Origin: Rheum nobile
Taxonomy: Eukaryota; Streptophyta; Magnoliopsida; Caryophyllales; Polygonaceae
Assembly: GCA_027886185.1 (NCBI GenBank)
Contig: WOAB01000056.1
Span: 4,030,001-4,094,000, forward strand
Direction: 5' to 3'
Length of the DNA: 64,000 nucleotides
Shown here: positions 11,648-23,639 of the stretch, one piece after another
How positions within the stretch are numbered: the first letter of the stretch is position 1
How the letters are laid out: the number at the start of each line of letters is the position of its first letter
The notes under the pieces: generated by a model
Told to the model about the DNA's origin: nothing
The model's input: the letters and a program-made list of their open reading frames with translations, nothing else
The model's database searches: none
Position numbers and translations under genes: made by a program

Positions 11648-12492
11648 TGATGAGAATGGAACCTCCAAGACAAGGCTCTTCTTCCCGGAATGCTTCGACC
11701 GTGACTAAGTGAAGTGAGCTTCCTTCTCCTTGGCTTCAAGGTGGCTTCAAAGTGTTCTTAAGGGCACCTTCAATGGATCTTGAACTCTTGGTGAAAGGTT
11801 GTTGGAATGGAGCTTGAGAGCTTGAAGTCTTGGCCTCGGTTTGGCCGAGACAAAGGAGGGCCAAGGAATCCTCTAGGAAGAGGATTCTTGGCTTGGATCT
11901 TGAGATTCAAATCAAGAACAAGTGTTTGAAATGGTTTGAATGATATGAGAAATGAAGAGTTTTGATTGCTTGGGTTGATAGATCTAAATGGGAGCCTTGG
12001 GGAGGTATTCCTCTAACCCAAGGGATAAATCCACTTCTTTGATCTTCAACTAAATGAACAAGGAAGCCAAGAGTGGCTTAAATAGCCTAGGGTTTTAAGT
12101 GGACTAGGAGCCCATATGCAAATGGGTCCACACGCCCAAAATAACAATGTCTAAACATAAGTAATGACAAAAGTAGAAAGGGGATAAAAGCCTAAAAGGC
12201 TTGGATAGAGGCGCGCACTTGAATGTCTTGGAGTCGAAGCATCGGTGCCTTGGTGTGGCATGGTCGACGCTTGATTGTTGTGACATTGAGGCGTCGGCGC
12301 CTTGGCGGTCAAGGACTTGGCTCCTCTACGGTGAGGCACAAGAGTAGGCGCATGTCTTGGGCTTGAGGCTCTTCAGCGCCTTGGCTCGTGAGGACACGGT
12401 GGACTAGAGCGATGATGGCTTGGGCCATGGCGCAGGCTTGGGCCCTAGTCACCGGGCCTTGAAGCTCCTTGTTGATGGGTGGTTGGCACTCA
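11648..12492 (-). repeat. 5' LTR of the minus-strand Gypsy element
   Basis: On the minus strand the LTR begins TGAGTGCC at 12492 and ends CTCATCA at 11648, two bases from the primer-binding site. Length is 845 bp. No second LTR copy is in the window, so the element is cut short on its 3' side near 9650. Parts of its sequence style recur in the solo LTR at 54425-55140. Confidence 0.7.
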
Positions 12493-13385
12493 TCATTTTA
12501 TGTAAATATGCAAAAGTCATGTGGTTATTGGCTGGCTTATTCGATACGTAGTTTTCAATATTTGACCTTATTAACTAATCATGTTATGGACCCAAATTTG
12601 TTTAAGTGGTGTAACTGTTATCTTTGTTTTGGTCATCATAAGTCAAATATTGGTTTATGTCAACCCAAAAACTTGTCAATTATTCATTATTATAAAATAA
12701 ATCATGCTTTTAATCGTAGAGCATTCACCAGGGAGAAACTCAACCCTTCTTTTGAAAATCAAAAATAAATAAAATAAAAATAAAAGAGGGATGTGTCATA
12801 TAATTATTACATTGGTTCTTGTGCTAATCTCTTGAAGAAGAGACTAACAAAAGAATCAATGTACATAAGTATTTAGGATATCATAATGATCAAATGTTAG
12901 AATTTTGTGAGAAAAAATGCAAAAAAGTAGAGGGGAATATCATCTGCATAATACTATTTTTTTTATTACTTAAAAAATCTAACACTTTTTATTTTTATTT
13001 TTATAAATGGATAAAATACTCAATATGAGTTATATGATACATATGACACATCTCTCTTCTATTTTTATTTTTTATTTTTTATTTTTTATTTTTCTTATAG
13101 GTGTGATTGTAATATTTTTTTTATGGCATGCGATTGACCCAACCCAATCCGGCCCAAAAAATTGGTTGTCGATCGATTTCCCCTCCATTGGAGCATCATG
13201 TCAAAATTTGTAGGTCAATAATCGCGGTCAGATAGATCAGGCCAAAATATTATCGATTTTTCTAACCTATGTCCTTCCTATGGAAATATTTTGTTGGATT
13301 ATATTATTTAGGAATTTTAATTTTTTCTTAAAAGGGTTTAAACATTCATCTTTAGGAAATATAGGGCATAGGTGAGAAAAATCAA
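12493..13385. other. Intergenic region, no gene recognised
   Basis: AT-rich sequence between the Gypsy LTR and the left end of the Mutator-like element. No supported feature. Confidence 0.5.
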
Positions 13386-13393
13386 AATATTAT

Positions 13394-13800
13394 GGCAGTT
13401 TCTTTGTACACTATAATTTTTGTCTTGGTACACTACAGTTTGAAACGCAGAAATGTTGCTTAAGCAATATACCCGCGTTTGAGGGTAAATTGTACCCAGA
13501 AATTGTGTTTTGGTACTAGGATGAAACGCAGGTATTTTGCTTAAGCAAAATACCTGCGTTTCAATTTTTTTTGTTTTTATATTGAAACGCAGGATCCCTG
13601 CGTTTCATTTTTTTTTTAAAGCGAAACGCAAGATCTTTGCTTAAGCAAAGATCTTGCATTTCAAAGAACTGAAAATTTGACTCTTCTGAAACGCAGGATT
13701 CCTGCGTTTCAAAGAACTGAATATTTTAAAAATAATACCGTTGTGAAACGCAAGAATCTTGCTTAAGCAAGATTCTTGCGTTTCACAACGGTAATATTTT
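13394..13800 (+). repeat. Left terminal inverted repeat of the MULE with palindrome array
   Basis: It contains six palindromes that begin GAAACGCA and end TGCGTTTC or a close variant. Their positions are 13442-13481 (imperfect), 13523-13562 (perfect, 40 bp), 13584-13606 (23 bp, centre missing), 13623-13662 (one mismatch), 13688-13710 (23 bp) and 13745-13784 (perfect). The last extends to a perfect 58-bp palindrome at 13736-13793. Full-length units share the centre TGCTTAAGCA but differ in the 8-base arm between end and centre. Confidence 0.92.
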
Positions 13801-13815
13801 CGAATTCCAGCCTTC

Positions 13816-13823
13816 TATAAATA
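13816..13823 (+). promoter_or_regulatory. Probable TATA box of the MULE transposase
   Basis: TATAAATA lies 60 bases upstream of the transposase ATG and 23 bases downstream of the last palindrome. The spacing suits a plant core promoter located at the inner edge of the terminal repeat. Confidence 0.55.
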
Positions 13824-13882
13824 CTCCCCATCACTTGTAGGTTGGATACACCACCACAACCGAGCATAAAATCATTACGAAA

Positions 13883-16800
13883 ATGTCTAGTAGTGAAGAA
13901 GAAGCGGATTATAGCACCGAAGAAGAGTTCGAATTTGAGAGCAACCACGAAGAAGAAAATTTGCCGGATGGCGAAGACGATCCAAATTTCGATATTTTAA
14001 ACTTTTCGGTTAGTATTGCGTTTTATTATAGAAATGCGTTTAGAGTTGGAGTATATAGATTTCGATATGAATATTAGAATAGGAAATAAGTTTACATAGT
14101 AGTTGTACATATGAATGTTTACTTTTGTAGATATGAATTCGTATTTGTAGTAGATATGATCTTGTATTTGTAGATTTAGATATAAATATTAAAGTTTTTA
14201 GATATTTCGATTTAATAGGTAATTTTTTTAATGTATGTTTAAGCATTAATTAAATGTTGGAAATGGATAAAATAACAGGGGAAAATTTATGGAAAGGAAT
14301 TTGCCACTAATAAGAAGTGGAATAGTCGATATGAGTTGGTTGACTGGGCTAAGAATTTGGGAAAAGACTTGATGATGTGTTAGTTATTAGGCAAAGTAAC
14401 GTGAGGCATGCTAGTTTGACTTGTGAACATTTTGGGAAGCAAAGATTTAGAAAGAAGAAATGTGATGCAAAAGATGAGGAGGTTCGGGATATTGATGTTG
14501 ATAGGCGTCTAGGAACAAATTCGAAGAAGGCAGGATGCACATTTGAGCTTATAGGTGTCCCGGAGAAGAAGAAGAAGTATGAGACAGAGAATCGTAAATG
14601 GATATTGTGTGTATTGAGTGGTGTACACAACCATAAGTTGTCGCTTAGCTTCGATGGTCATGCAATCATTGGGAGATTAGCCGAGGAAGAGAAGACTTTG
14701 GTGCGGAGTTTAGGTGAGTCATTTGTCCCCCCCCCCCTCTGCTATTTGTAAAGCGTTGAAAATCTCCTTCCCAAGAAATGTGACATCGGCAAAACAAGTT
14801 TCCAACTACCTACAAAAGTTGTAATTCGAGGATCGTGGGGATTTGACGGTCACCCAATGGACACTCAATTTTATGAAACAACACAAATATGAAGTGTTTA
14901 CATTGAGGGAGAAGCTGACTAATGAGGTGGATGTCTTATTTTTTGCCCACCCTGACTCACTGAAGCTTCTTAAGAGGTTCCCGTATGTTATCATCATCGA
15001 CGCCACATACAAGACGAACAAGTATGTAACTTATTGAAGCAATAATTTTAATTATGAATATGCTAGGAAATTTGGATATGCTCTTATATTTTGTTGTCTT
15101 TGTCGTTAAGTATAACATGCCTTTGGTGGAGATTGTCGGTTTTACGTGTACTCACAAGACCTTCAACATCGCGTATGCATTTACGAAGAAAGAAGAGATT
15201 GTGCATTACACTTTCATCATGAAGAAGCTGCGTTATTTGTGTGAGGAGGCCGGAGTCATGCCAACGACGATAATGACCGATCGAGATAAGTCCCTCATCA
15301 ATGCAATCCATTTGATCTTCCCGGAGGTTAAACACCTTTTGTGTTGGGTGCATATAAAGCACAACATCGAGGCTTATAGTTCCCCTCTTTTGAAGAGTAA
15401 AGTAAAGGTAAAAGATTTTTGCGGGCAATGTTGGGGACTCTTTTGCTCAACCACGGAGGAAAGCTACCAAGAGAGGCTTGAAGCATTGAAGAAGTCATGG
15501 AAGAGAGGGTTGGTTAGATATGTTGAGAAGCAGTGGCTTACACCTTACAAGGAAAACATAGTTAGAGTGTGGACGGACCACCATCTCTACTTTTTCACAA
15601 GGACATCCAACAGGTATCCCAACTTCAAATCTTATATATATTTGCATAAGTGATCTATAACATATTAACCTCATTGTTATATGATTTGAAAGGGTTGAGG
15701 GTATGCACAAGGTGTTGAAGAAAATTGAATTCAAGTATAGGCGGATTTAACCGAATGTCGGTGAGGATCCACTCAGCGATTGAGAGCCAAGTTTGCAAGG
15801 TTAGGGCAAGCATGGAGATGTCACGGATCAAGATGCCCACATGTTACAACCGGATGGATCCAAAAAACCGGATTGTGTTTTCTAGGCTATTCTACAGAGT
15901 ATCGGATCGGGCCTTGAGGAAGTTGTATGTCATTTATGAGCTGCTACTGGACGGTGATTTCAAAGAGGAGTGCGATGATTTCTGGATGAGAGAGTGCCTT
16001 GGCCTACCGTGCCTCCACACAATTGCTTTTGCTATCATTGATAAGAAGCCAATCTTGCCTTCTGAGATACACCGCTTTTGGAAGCATATTGAATGGGATA
16101 GGATAGTCCATTCTGACGCAGACGATGTTGCTGGTGACAACGTCAGTATGATAGTTTTAGAGATGAGGTGCAACGACTTTTCCCAGAAGTTGCAAAGGGG
16201 TGAGCTGAAGAAATCAACAATAGATCAGATGGCGGAGGTTTACACTGACTTGGAGTATCCGCATGAGTCAACCCTGCTGCAACCCACAATGATCAAGGCA
16301 AAAGGAAGACCGCCGGGGTCGTGCAAGTATTCCACCAAGAGAGATCCGATTAGGGTTGAGTACGCAAGGGCGGATCTTGATAACCTAGAGAAGGAGAAAG
16401 AGCAGGAGAAGGGCAAGCAGAAGGGAAGCCAAGGAAGAAGTCGGTCTAGAAAGGGTCAAGAAGAACCTGTTTTTGTTGATGTAGAAGAACATGTTCATGT
16501 TGATCAAGAACCGTGTGGATCACAGTTTCCCGGGGAACCCATCAATCATATGGGAATGGACTTTGGAGTCAACAACATTGACTACTTTTGGTATCCGTTC
16601 ATTAGGGAGGTGAGGGATGTAGTTGGAGACGGACATTGTGGCTACCGCTCACTATGTGTACTGTTGGGCGAAGGCGAGGGGAACTACAAGAGGATTCGAT
16701 TCAATTTGGCATCTCACTTGGTCGACAACAGATTCTTGTACGAGCCCGCGTTGGCAAGACTAAACCCGAGGAAGTCATTTGAGAGTTATGTAGTTGATGT

Positions 16801-17198
16801 GAACTACTTCTTTAGTCCTTGCGGACCGAGGTTCTGGTGCGACATGCCCATGGTCGGTCTAGTGTTTGCCACGGTGTATCAGGTTGCTTTAGCATTCTTG
16901 TCTTGGAATGGCCCGTGCTTATGCTTGCCAATGATGACATCGCAAACAAGTCTCAACGGTGTTGGGCTACGGATATTGACCATGGCTCAAGTTGGAGCTC
17001 GAGACCACTTCATACCGGTATGTCTTATTGTTTTAAGCTTTTTTACTTACTTATATAAATACGCCTCCAACTCCATATGCTTGGCGCGAATTCAAACATA
17101 TAAGTGTCGAAGGTTGGGATGCACCATTTGCCTCAAGGATTTCAATGTTTCGGGAGTTTCGCATAGCATATGGTCGTTCACCCCATACTATGGTTTAG
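13883..17198 (+). pseudogene. MULE transposase (FAR1-related type) fused to an OTU cysteine protease, degenerate
   Basis: Exon 1 (13883-14008) encodes an acidic start, MSSSEEEADYSTEEE, and joins exon 2 at 14279 in frame. A frameshift near 14369 leads into an N-terminal DNA-binding-like region (CEHFGKQRF, then KWILCVLSGVHNHKLS). A 12-C run near 14735 shifts the frame, and a TAA follows near 14822. The DDE core shows the first aspartate in IIIDATYKTN (about 14998), the second in TDRDKSL (about 15277), CWVHIKHNIEA, and the third acidic residue in R-V-E-G after an intron near 15620-15692. A frameshift near 15722 precedes a SWIM-like C-x-GLPCLH block. The OTU domain has DGHCGYRSL (catalytic Cys) and DHFIP (catalytic His). 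A last exon ends at 17198. The protein would bind element ends and catalyse transposition; the protease role is unknown. At least four disabling changes are visible. Confidence 0.85.
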
Positions 17199-17384
17199 GG
17201 ATATGTCATGTGATATGAGTTGTTATTGTAATATTTTACTACTCTAATTAATGCAAGTGTGACATCGTAGGGTTGTGCAGAAATGCGAATAATAGTTGTA
17301 AAACACTCAGATTGTGCATAACAGCTACGACACTGCTATAAAACACTAAAGTTGTAAATGGAAGCTGTATTATTGAAGAAACGG

Positions 17385-18208
17385 GTGAAAACTAAAAAAA
17401 TGAGAAATTGGGCCCAAAAAGGCCCAATAAGAAGGATTATAGAAAAAAATGATAAAAAACTAAAAAAATGAGAAATTGGGCCCAAATAGGCCCAATAAGA
17501 AGGATTATAGAATAAATGGGTGAAAAACTGAAAAACGAGAAATTGGGCCCAAATAGGTCCAATAGGAAGGATTATAGAAGAAATGAGTGAAAAAACTAAA
17601 AAAACGAGAAATTGGGCCCAAATAGGCCCAATAAGAAGGATTATAGAAGAAACGGGTGAAAAACTAAAAAAAACGAGAAATTGGGCCCAAATAGGCCCAA
17701 TAAGAAGGATTATAGAAAAAAATGGTGAAAAACTAAAAAAACGAGAAACTAGACCTAAATAGGCCCAATAGGAAGGATTATAGAAGAAACGGGTGAAAAA
17801 CTAAAAAAACGAAAAATTGGGCCCAATAAGAAGGATTATAGAAAAAAAATGATGAAAAAATGAGAAATTGGGCCCAAATAGGCCCAATAGAAAGGATTAT
17901 AGAAGAAATGGGTGAAAAAACTGAAAAAACGAGAAATTGGGCCCAAATAGGTCCAATAAGAAGGATTATAGAAAAAAATGGTGAAAACTGAAAAAATGAG
18001 AAACTGGACCCAAATAGGCCCAATAGGAAGGATTATAGAAAAAACGGATGAAAAACTAAAAAAATGAGAAATTGGGTCCAAATAGGCCCAATAAGAAGGA
18101 TTATAGAAAAAAAATGATGAAAAACTGAAAAAACGAGAAAGTGGATCCAAATACGCCCAATAAGAAGGATTATAGAATAAATGAGTGAAAAAATGAAAAA
18201 TTGGGCCC
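17385..18208. repeat. Minisatellite A, about 65-bp period, about 12 copies
   Basis: Each unit contains GAAATTGGGCCCAAATAGG, then CCCAATAAGAAGGATTATAG, then an A-rich spacer with GGTGAAAAACT. Copies differ by small indels in the A runs, and a few by single bases. The array starts about 190 bases after the transposase stop. Confidence 0.92.
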
Positions 18209-19465
18209 AATATGTTTATATACTATAGTTTCCTTTATATTTCATGTGATATAACCTTATATACTATAGTTTTCTTTATATTTCATATGACATATGCTTA
18301 TATACTATAGTTTTCTTTATATTTCATGTGACATATGCTTATATACTATAGTTTTCTTTATATTTCATGTGACATATGCTTATATACTATAGTTTTCCTT
18401 TATATTTCATGTGATATAACCTTATATACTATAGTTTCCTTTATATTTCATGTGACATATGCTTATATACTATAGTTTCTTTTATATTTCATGTGATATA
18501 ACCGTATATACTATAGTTTTCTTTATATTTCATGTGACATATGCTTATATACTATAGTTTTTCTTTATATTTCATGTGATATAACCTTATATACTATAGT
18601 TTCCTTTATATTTCATGTGACATATGCTTATATATTATAGTTTTCCTTTATATTTCATGTGATATAACCTTATATACTATAGTTTCCTTTAAATTTCATG
18701 TGACATATGCTTATATACTATAGTTTTCCTTTATATTTCATGTGATATAACCTTATATACTATAGTTTCCTTTATATTTCATGTGACATAACCTTATACA
18801 CTATAGTTTCCTTTATATTTCATGTGACATATGCTTATATACTATAGTTTCCTTTATATTTCATGTGATATAACCTTATATACTATAATTTCCTTTATAT
18901 TTCATGTGACATATGCTTATATACTATAGTTTTCCTTTATATTTCATGTGATATAACCTTATATACTATAGTTTCCTTTATATTTCATGTGACATAACCT
19001 TATATACTATAGTTTTCTTTATATTTCATGTGACATATGCTTATATACTATAGTTTTCTTTATATTTCATGGGACATATGCTTATATAATATAGTTTTCC
19101 TTTATATTTCATGTGACATAACCTTGTATACTATAGTTTCCTTTATATTTCATGTGACATGCTTATATACTATAGTTTCCTTTATATTTCATGTGACATA
19201 TGCTTATATACTATAGTTTTCCTTTATATTTCATGTGACATAACCTTATATACTATAGTTTTCTTTATATTTCATGTGACATATGCTTATATACTATAGT
19301 TTTCCTTTATATTTCATGTGACATAACCTTATATACTATAGTTTCCTTTATATTTCATGTGACATATGCTTATATACTATAGTTTTCCTTTATATTTCAT
19401 GTGATATAACCTTATATACTATAGTTTCCTTTATATTTCATGTGATATAACCTTATATACTATAC
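18209..19465. repeat. Minisatellite B, 41-bp period, about 30 copies
   Basis: The unit core is TTATATACTATAGTTT, then CCTTTATATTTCATGTGA, then a 7-9-base linker. Two linker types dominate, CATATGC and TATAACC, and through much of the array they alternate, giving an 82-bp higher-order period. A third type, CATAACC, combines the two. Confidence 0.93.
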
Positions 19466-19850
19466 GAATTAATTACATTACAAAACTGCTAATTAATTAC
19501 ATGAGTGTGGTTCCGGTGCGGACATGCGGACATGCACTATAGGGCCTTATTTGTGCACTTTTGGGCCTTATTTGTGTACTTTTGTAAAAATTTTAAAAAA
19601 TGTTTGGAAAAAAATTTGAAAAGTTTTTTTTTTTTTTTGAAAAAATGCACAAATAAGACGTTAAAGTGCACAAATAAGACCCAAAAGTGCATGCTCCGCA
19701 CGTCCGCACGGGAAGAGTGCTGCGCATATGATCCAAACTCTTAATTACATTACAAAAAATACGAATTAATTACATTACAAAAAATACGAATTAATTACAT
19801 TACAAAAAAGACATCCAAAATACATACAATCCACGTGTCCTACGTAAATA
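19466..19850. repeat. Short repeats of the type AATTAATTACATTACAAAAA around the nested MITE
   Basis: Three to four copies of a 22-24-base motif flank 19503-19740. They make the target duplication of the MITE harder to prove, because the same motif is repeated locally. Confidence 0.7.
19503..19740. mobile_element. MITE of 238 bp nested in the MULE
   Basis: The ends are inverted: GAGTGTGG on the left and the complement of GAGTTTGG on the right. Further in, GTGCGGACATGCGG matches GTGCGGACGTGCGG in inverted orientation, and CTTATTTGTGCACTTT matches its complement. TTAATTACAT flanks both sides (19493-19502 and 19741-19750), a 10-bp repeat consistent with a Mutator-type duplication. Confidence 0.75.
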
Positions 19851-22800
19851 CTAATCTACCTGAGGGCCGCTATCTCTAGGCTGCTCCTGCGCCGTACTAC
19901 CAGATCCCTCCTCATATACAGAATCCTGGAAAACAGGCTCAGGAGGAGGAGGAGGAGGAGGAGGCGCACCATGTGGAATGGGAGGAGGACGAAGCGGCCT
20001 TGCACCCACCATACGCAACGCAAAATCCATTAGCTCCTTTCGTACGTCCTCAGGAAGGCCAACTCTCTCTAGAGCATACACCCTCAACTCAGCTGATACC
20101 ACCTGGTTACACTATTTTCAAAAAAAAATGTTATTAGATACAAATATGTACTGACATAAGGAAATTAATGCAAAATAACATACCGTGATCAGGTCGCTAG
20201 GAAGCGGTGGCGGAAGAGACACGTCATCGTCTACTGGTGCTGGTGCTGAAGGATCCTGCCTCGGTGATCGATAATCTAGATATGAATGAGACATCTACTC
20301 CCACCAATCCAGATACTCTGGCTGACAATCCCAAGGGAAACCGGCGTCAGGCATGTCACCGAGCTCTATCATCGGCCTCGGATCAGCTCCCCACTAACAT
20401 GCATCGTCCGGGAAAACAACGGTGTAATTCCCACGCAGACTCGAGGAACGTACAGCTTCGGTAAGAGTAGGGGGCGCTTCTGGTATGCCCTGCGTACAAC
20501 CAAACTGACGCATAACTCTATCAGGCAGGTAGGGCTCACGGATATCAAAGCACTCAATCAATCCCCGAAACCTCGATGGAGCGAGACTCGGGGAGTCAAA
20601 GTCCAACTGCCCCCAGGGCATCCAGCGAACCTGTAAGATAATGAGAACGTCAGACAAATGTATCATGTCGAAGGAAATACTTAATTACGAATAATGTAAC
20701 ATACATCTGCATATCTGTACTGATCAAGGACCCGTCGTAGGTTGATCAGACGTTGTCGATCCGCGCCTTGCGGTGCCTCTACACCATCACGTGCAGCCGC
20801 GCGACTGTCACGTAGAGCCTCGGGATCGGAAGACGCGTGACCTCGAAATGCGTGAAAGTAGGTCCAGATCCAAGACTGAAATAAATCAATGTTATATTTT
20901 CTCGGTGTAAACGTAAGACAAATGGAGTTGAATGAGATAGGTTACCTTCAGCAGAAGCGTACAACCGGCAATAGAAGTTGCTTGACCTCGCGACGCCTTA
21001 CCTAACTGGTGGTATAGGTACGCCAGGGTAGCGACTCCCCATGCATACCCTCCAGTCTTGTCGTGATCAAGGAGGACCGCTAAAATACCAAGCTTGCATT
21101 TCATCCTCGACTTGTCGACGAAGAGAGTACAACTCACTAGTATCGCAAGATACAGCGTAGCTATGTGATGCTCGTTCATGTAAAGAACGATTATTATTTA
21201 ATATTATATTTAAAAAAAACTATAGTAATTTTCTTAATTTAATATTATTTAAAAAACAATAGAATGTCACCTCTCCTCGGCTTTGCATAACTCTGTAGCC
21301 CGATCCTTCAACATCTTGTTAGCTCAATAACCGCCAGCTGTTTAGAAAATCCATATATTGTTTTTCATGCATAATTCGGTTATTTTTTCATTAATATTAA
21401 TAAATTATTTGTTATAATTTTTATTTTTTTTACCTATCCCAATCACCTCAGCAATACGCGGCTCCACCCCCAAAATCGGAGCCAAGGCCTCCCACATCGC
21501 AGCATCAGGCATAGAAGAAACCACGACAGCACCGTCAATCGGAATATGCAGAATCTACACAACATCGTGCAGTGTGATGGTAATCTCGCCCCAGGGGAAA
21601 TGGAATGAGTTGGTCTCCGGATGCCACCTCTCGACGAATGCTGATATGAGAATCGCGTCCATCCGTCGAAACTCCAATGTCCCCAATGCAGTCAGCTCGC
21701 TACGCTGCGCCAAAGTCCACCATGACCCATCCTCGTCCATCCTATATGCATGTATATCATCAAAGTGCTGAGGACAAACGAAGGTCCTGAGGATCCTCCT
21801 CATCTAAACAAGAAAAAAATTGTATTTAAGATTAATGCATATATTTATTTTATTTTTTTGGTTTTTTAAAAGGAAATTTGTATACATATCGGATCCCGAT
21901 GCGGGGGGAAGTGTACTGGGGGAGTCAATATGTCTACGGCTACCCCTGCTTCCTCATGCGTCGCCATCCATAAAAGGGGTGCAATGTGGGTAGGATAGGA
22001 TGAGATCAGGTCTCTCCAACGAGGACCTCTTGGCATCCAGTTCCCCTCCTGCCCTAGAGGTATAGGGGCAACATGCTCGATAATGGGTGGCCCCTCTGCC
22101 TCAGGTGGGGGAGAAGGTGGCTCAGAAGTCTGCGTCGCACGAGGAGGGGGCATGTCGTCAAGTCTATCAACATCTGTGGAGGGCTCAAATGTCTCGTTCC
22201 AGCCTTGCTCCGTCGCCTCAAAAACTGGGGAACGGGTGTACTCCTCCTGGCCAATATCAACCTCATCGTCCGAAGATGACGACTCAGACTCGGTCGGATG
22301 ATCCTCGGGCTCAGCAGACTCGGTCGGATGATCCTCGGGCTGCCCGACATCTCTCTATAATGCAACGTCTAGCTGTCTGCTCAGCTGAGATGGAGAACCG
22401 CGTCGTGCAGAAGTTGTGATCCCTTGTTCTTTGGGCTTACGAGGACCACGACGCTTCGGCCTAACAGATCCGCCGCACGCCTCCAATATGCCCTTCATTT
22501 TAATTATTTGTTAATTCTTAATAATTCTTAATAATGTTTTAGTTTCTATTTCTATTTGTTTTTATATAGACAATAATCTTCATATTCTTTATTTTGACAT
22601 TTATTTAATTTCTATTCTAAATAAATTATTTTTAAAATTAATTGTCAAATTTCCTAAATCATATCGTTATCTTCGGACGACAAGGTTTTAATTTCTAATT
22701 TTTTTTATGTTTTATTTCGATTGGATCACTCCTTATTATTTCATATTTTTTATGTTTTAATTATTATTTTGGTAATTGTTATTTAATTTCTATTTCCTAA

Positions 22801-23463
22801 ATCATAATATTATTTAATTTATATCCTTCTAAACACATTTTAAAATTTATTTAAAATTTAAAATTTACGCTATCATGCATTTGATATAATTCATGCTATC
22901 AAAATCATGCATTCGGTATAACTTATGCATGCATTACATTTAATTTACGCAATCATAAATCATGCATTCGATATTTATATCCTTTTAAATACATTTTAAT
23001 ATTTAAAATTTACCTGTCGAATACCAAGTACGGTAGAAGAAGAGACTACCGGCGCATCTGGTACGATAAACGAAGAGTCTACCTTGCGCTGCTTTCGAGA
23101 CTTTACCGCATCGCCGCCTTTCCCGCGTTTTCGGGTCACCGGAGCTACAGTTTTTCCGGTGCCATTTTTTCCGGCAACCGAAGTTTTTCCGGCGGCGCCT
23201 TTTTTCCCGGCGACCGAAGCTTCTCCGACACCTCCAGTAAACACGCCAAAAAAAGCTTCCAACGTCAGCCCCACCGCCTGAGCCACTGCCTCGTCGAGCG
23301 AGTCCGTCAGCCCCACCGCCGTCTCCTCCACAACGTCGGCTCCTACACCCGTGAGTCCGTCAGCCCCAACCAAACTCGCGTCTTCTGCCGGCGTATCTTC
23401 GGTCGACGCTAGAGGAGCGGAAGCCGGGTCTGTTTTCGCCGGAGAAGACGATGAAGGCGCCAC
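19851..23463 (-). pseudogene. Plant mobile domain (PMD) protein gene carried by the MULE, degenerate
   Basis: Seven or eight exons can be followed on the minus strand. Exon 1 (23463-23014, donor GTAAAT) is alanine- and serine-rich with a basic tail. Exon 2 (about 22490-21890) is acidic and proline-rich with a repeated EDHPTES segment. The PMD core starts at 21803 (VCPQHFDDIHAYRMD) and includes the diagnostic AFVERWHPETNSFHFPWGE. The exon at about 21175-20947 gives SCTLFVDKSRMK and YAWGVATLAYLYHQLGKASR, which are also diagnostic. Later exons give WTYFHAFRGH and VRWMPWGQLDF, and the last ends with an octaproline tail at 19851. In-frame stops occur in exon 2 (near 22357), after LHDVV (near 21553), in the short exon near 21320, and twice near 20300-20380. 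Homologues include the MAIN/MAIL proteins, which act in the nucleus on silencing and genome stability. The element-borne function is unknown. Confidence 0.85.
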
Positions 23464-23639
23464 CGGCTGTCTTCGTCTCCGGAACCGGATTTTTGCCCCA
23501 AATCCATTGTTTTTTCCAAATCCAAATAGAGGAGGGGGGATGAATCGAAATAGAAAGAAGAAGAAGGGGGATGATCGGAATCTGGGTTTAGGGGGGCGCG
23601 GCGGCGGCTAACCTAGAAGGGGAAGAAGAAGGAGACGAA

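Noticed and set aside
17778..18210. Minus-strand ORFs with repeated YWAYLDPISHFF-like segments
   Set aside because: They are translations of minisatellite A; the periodic protein simply mirrors the DNA repeat, and there is no start context.
18209..19465. Regular repeats that might suggest a CRISPR-like array
   Set aside because: Units are head-to-tail with no unique spacers, in a plant nuclear context; this is a minisatellite.
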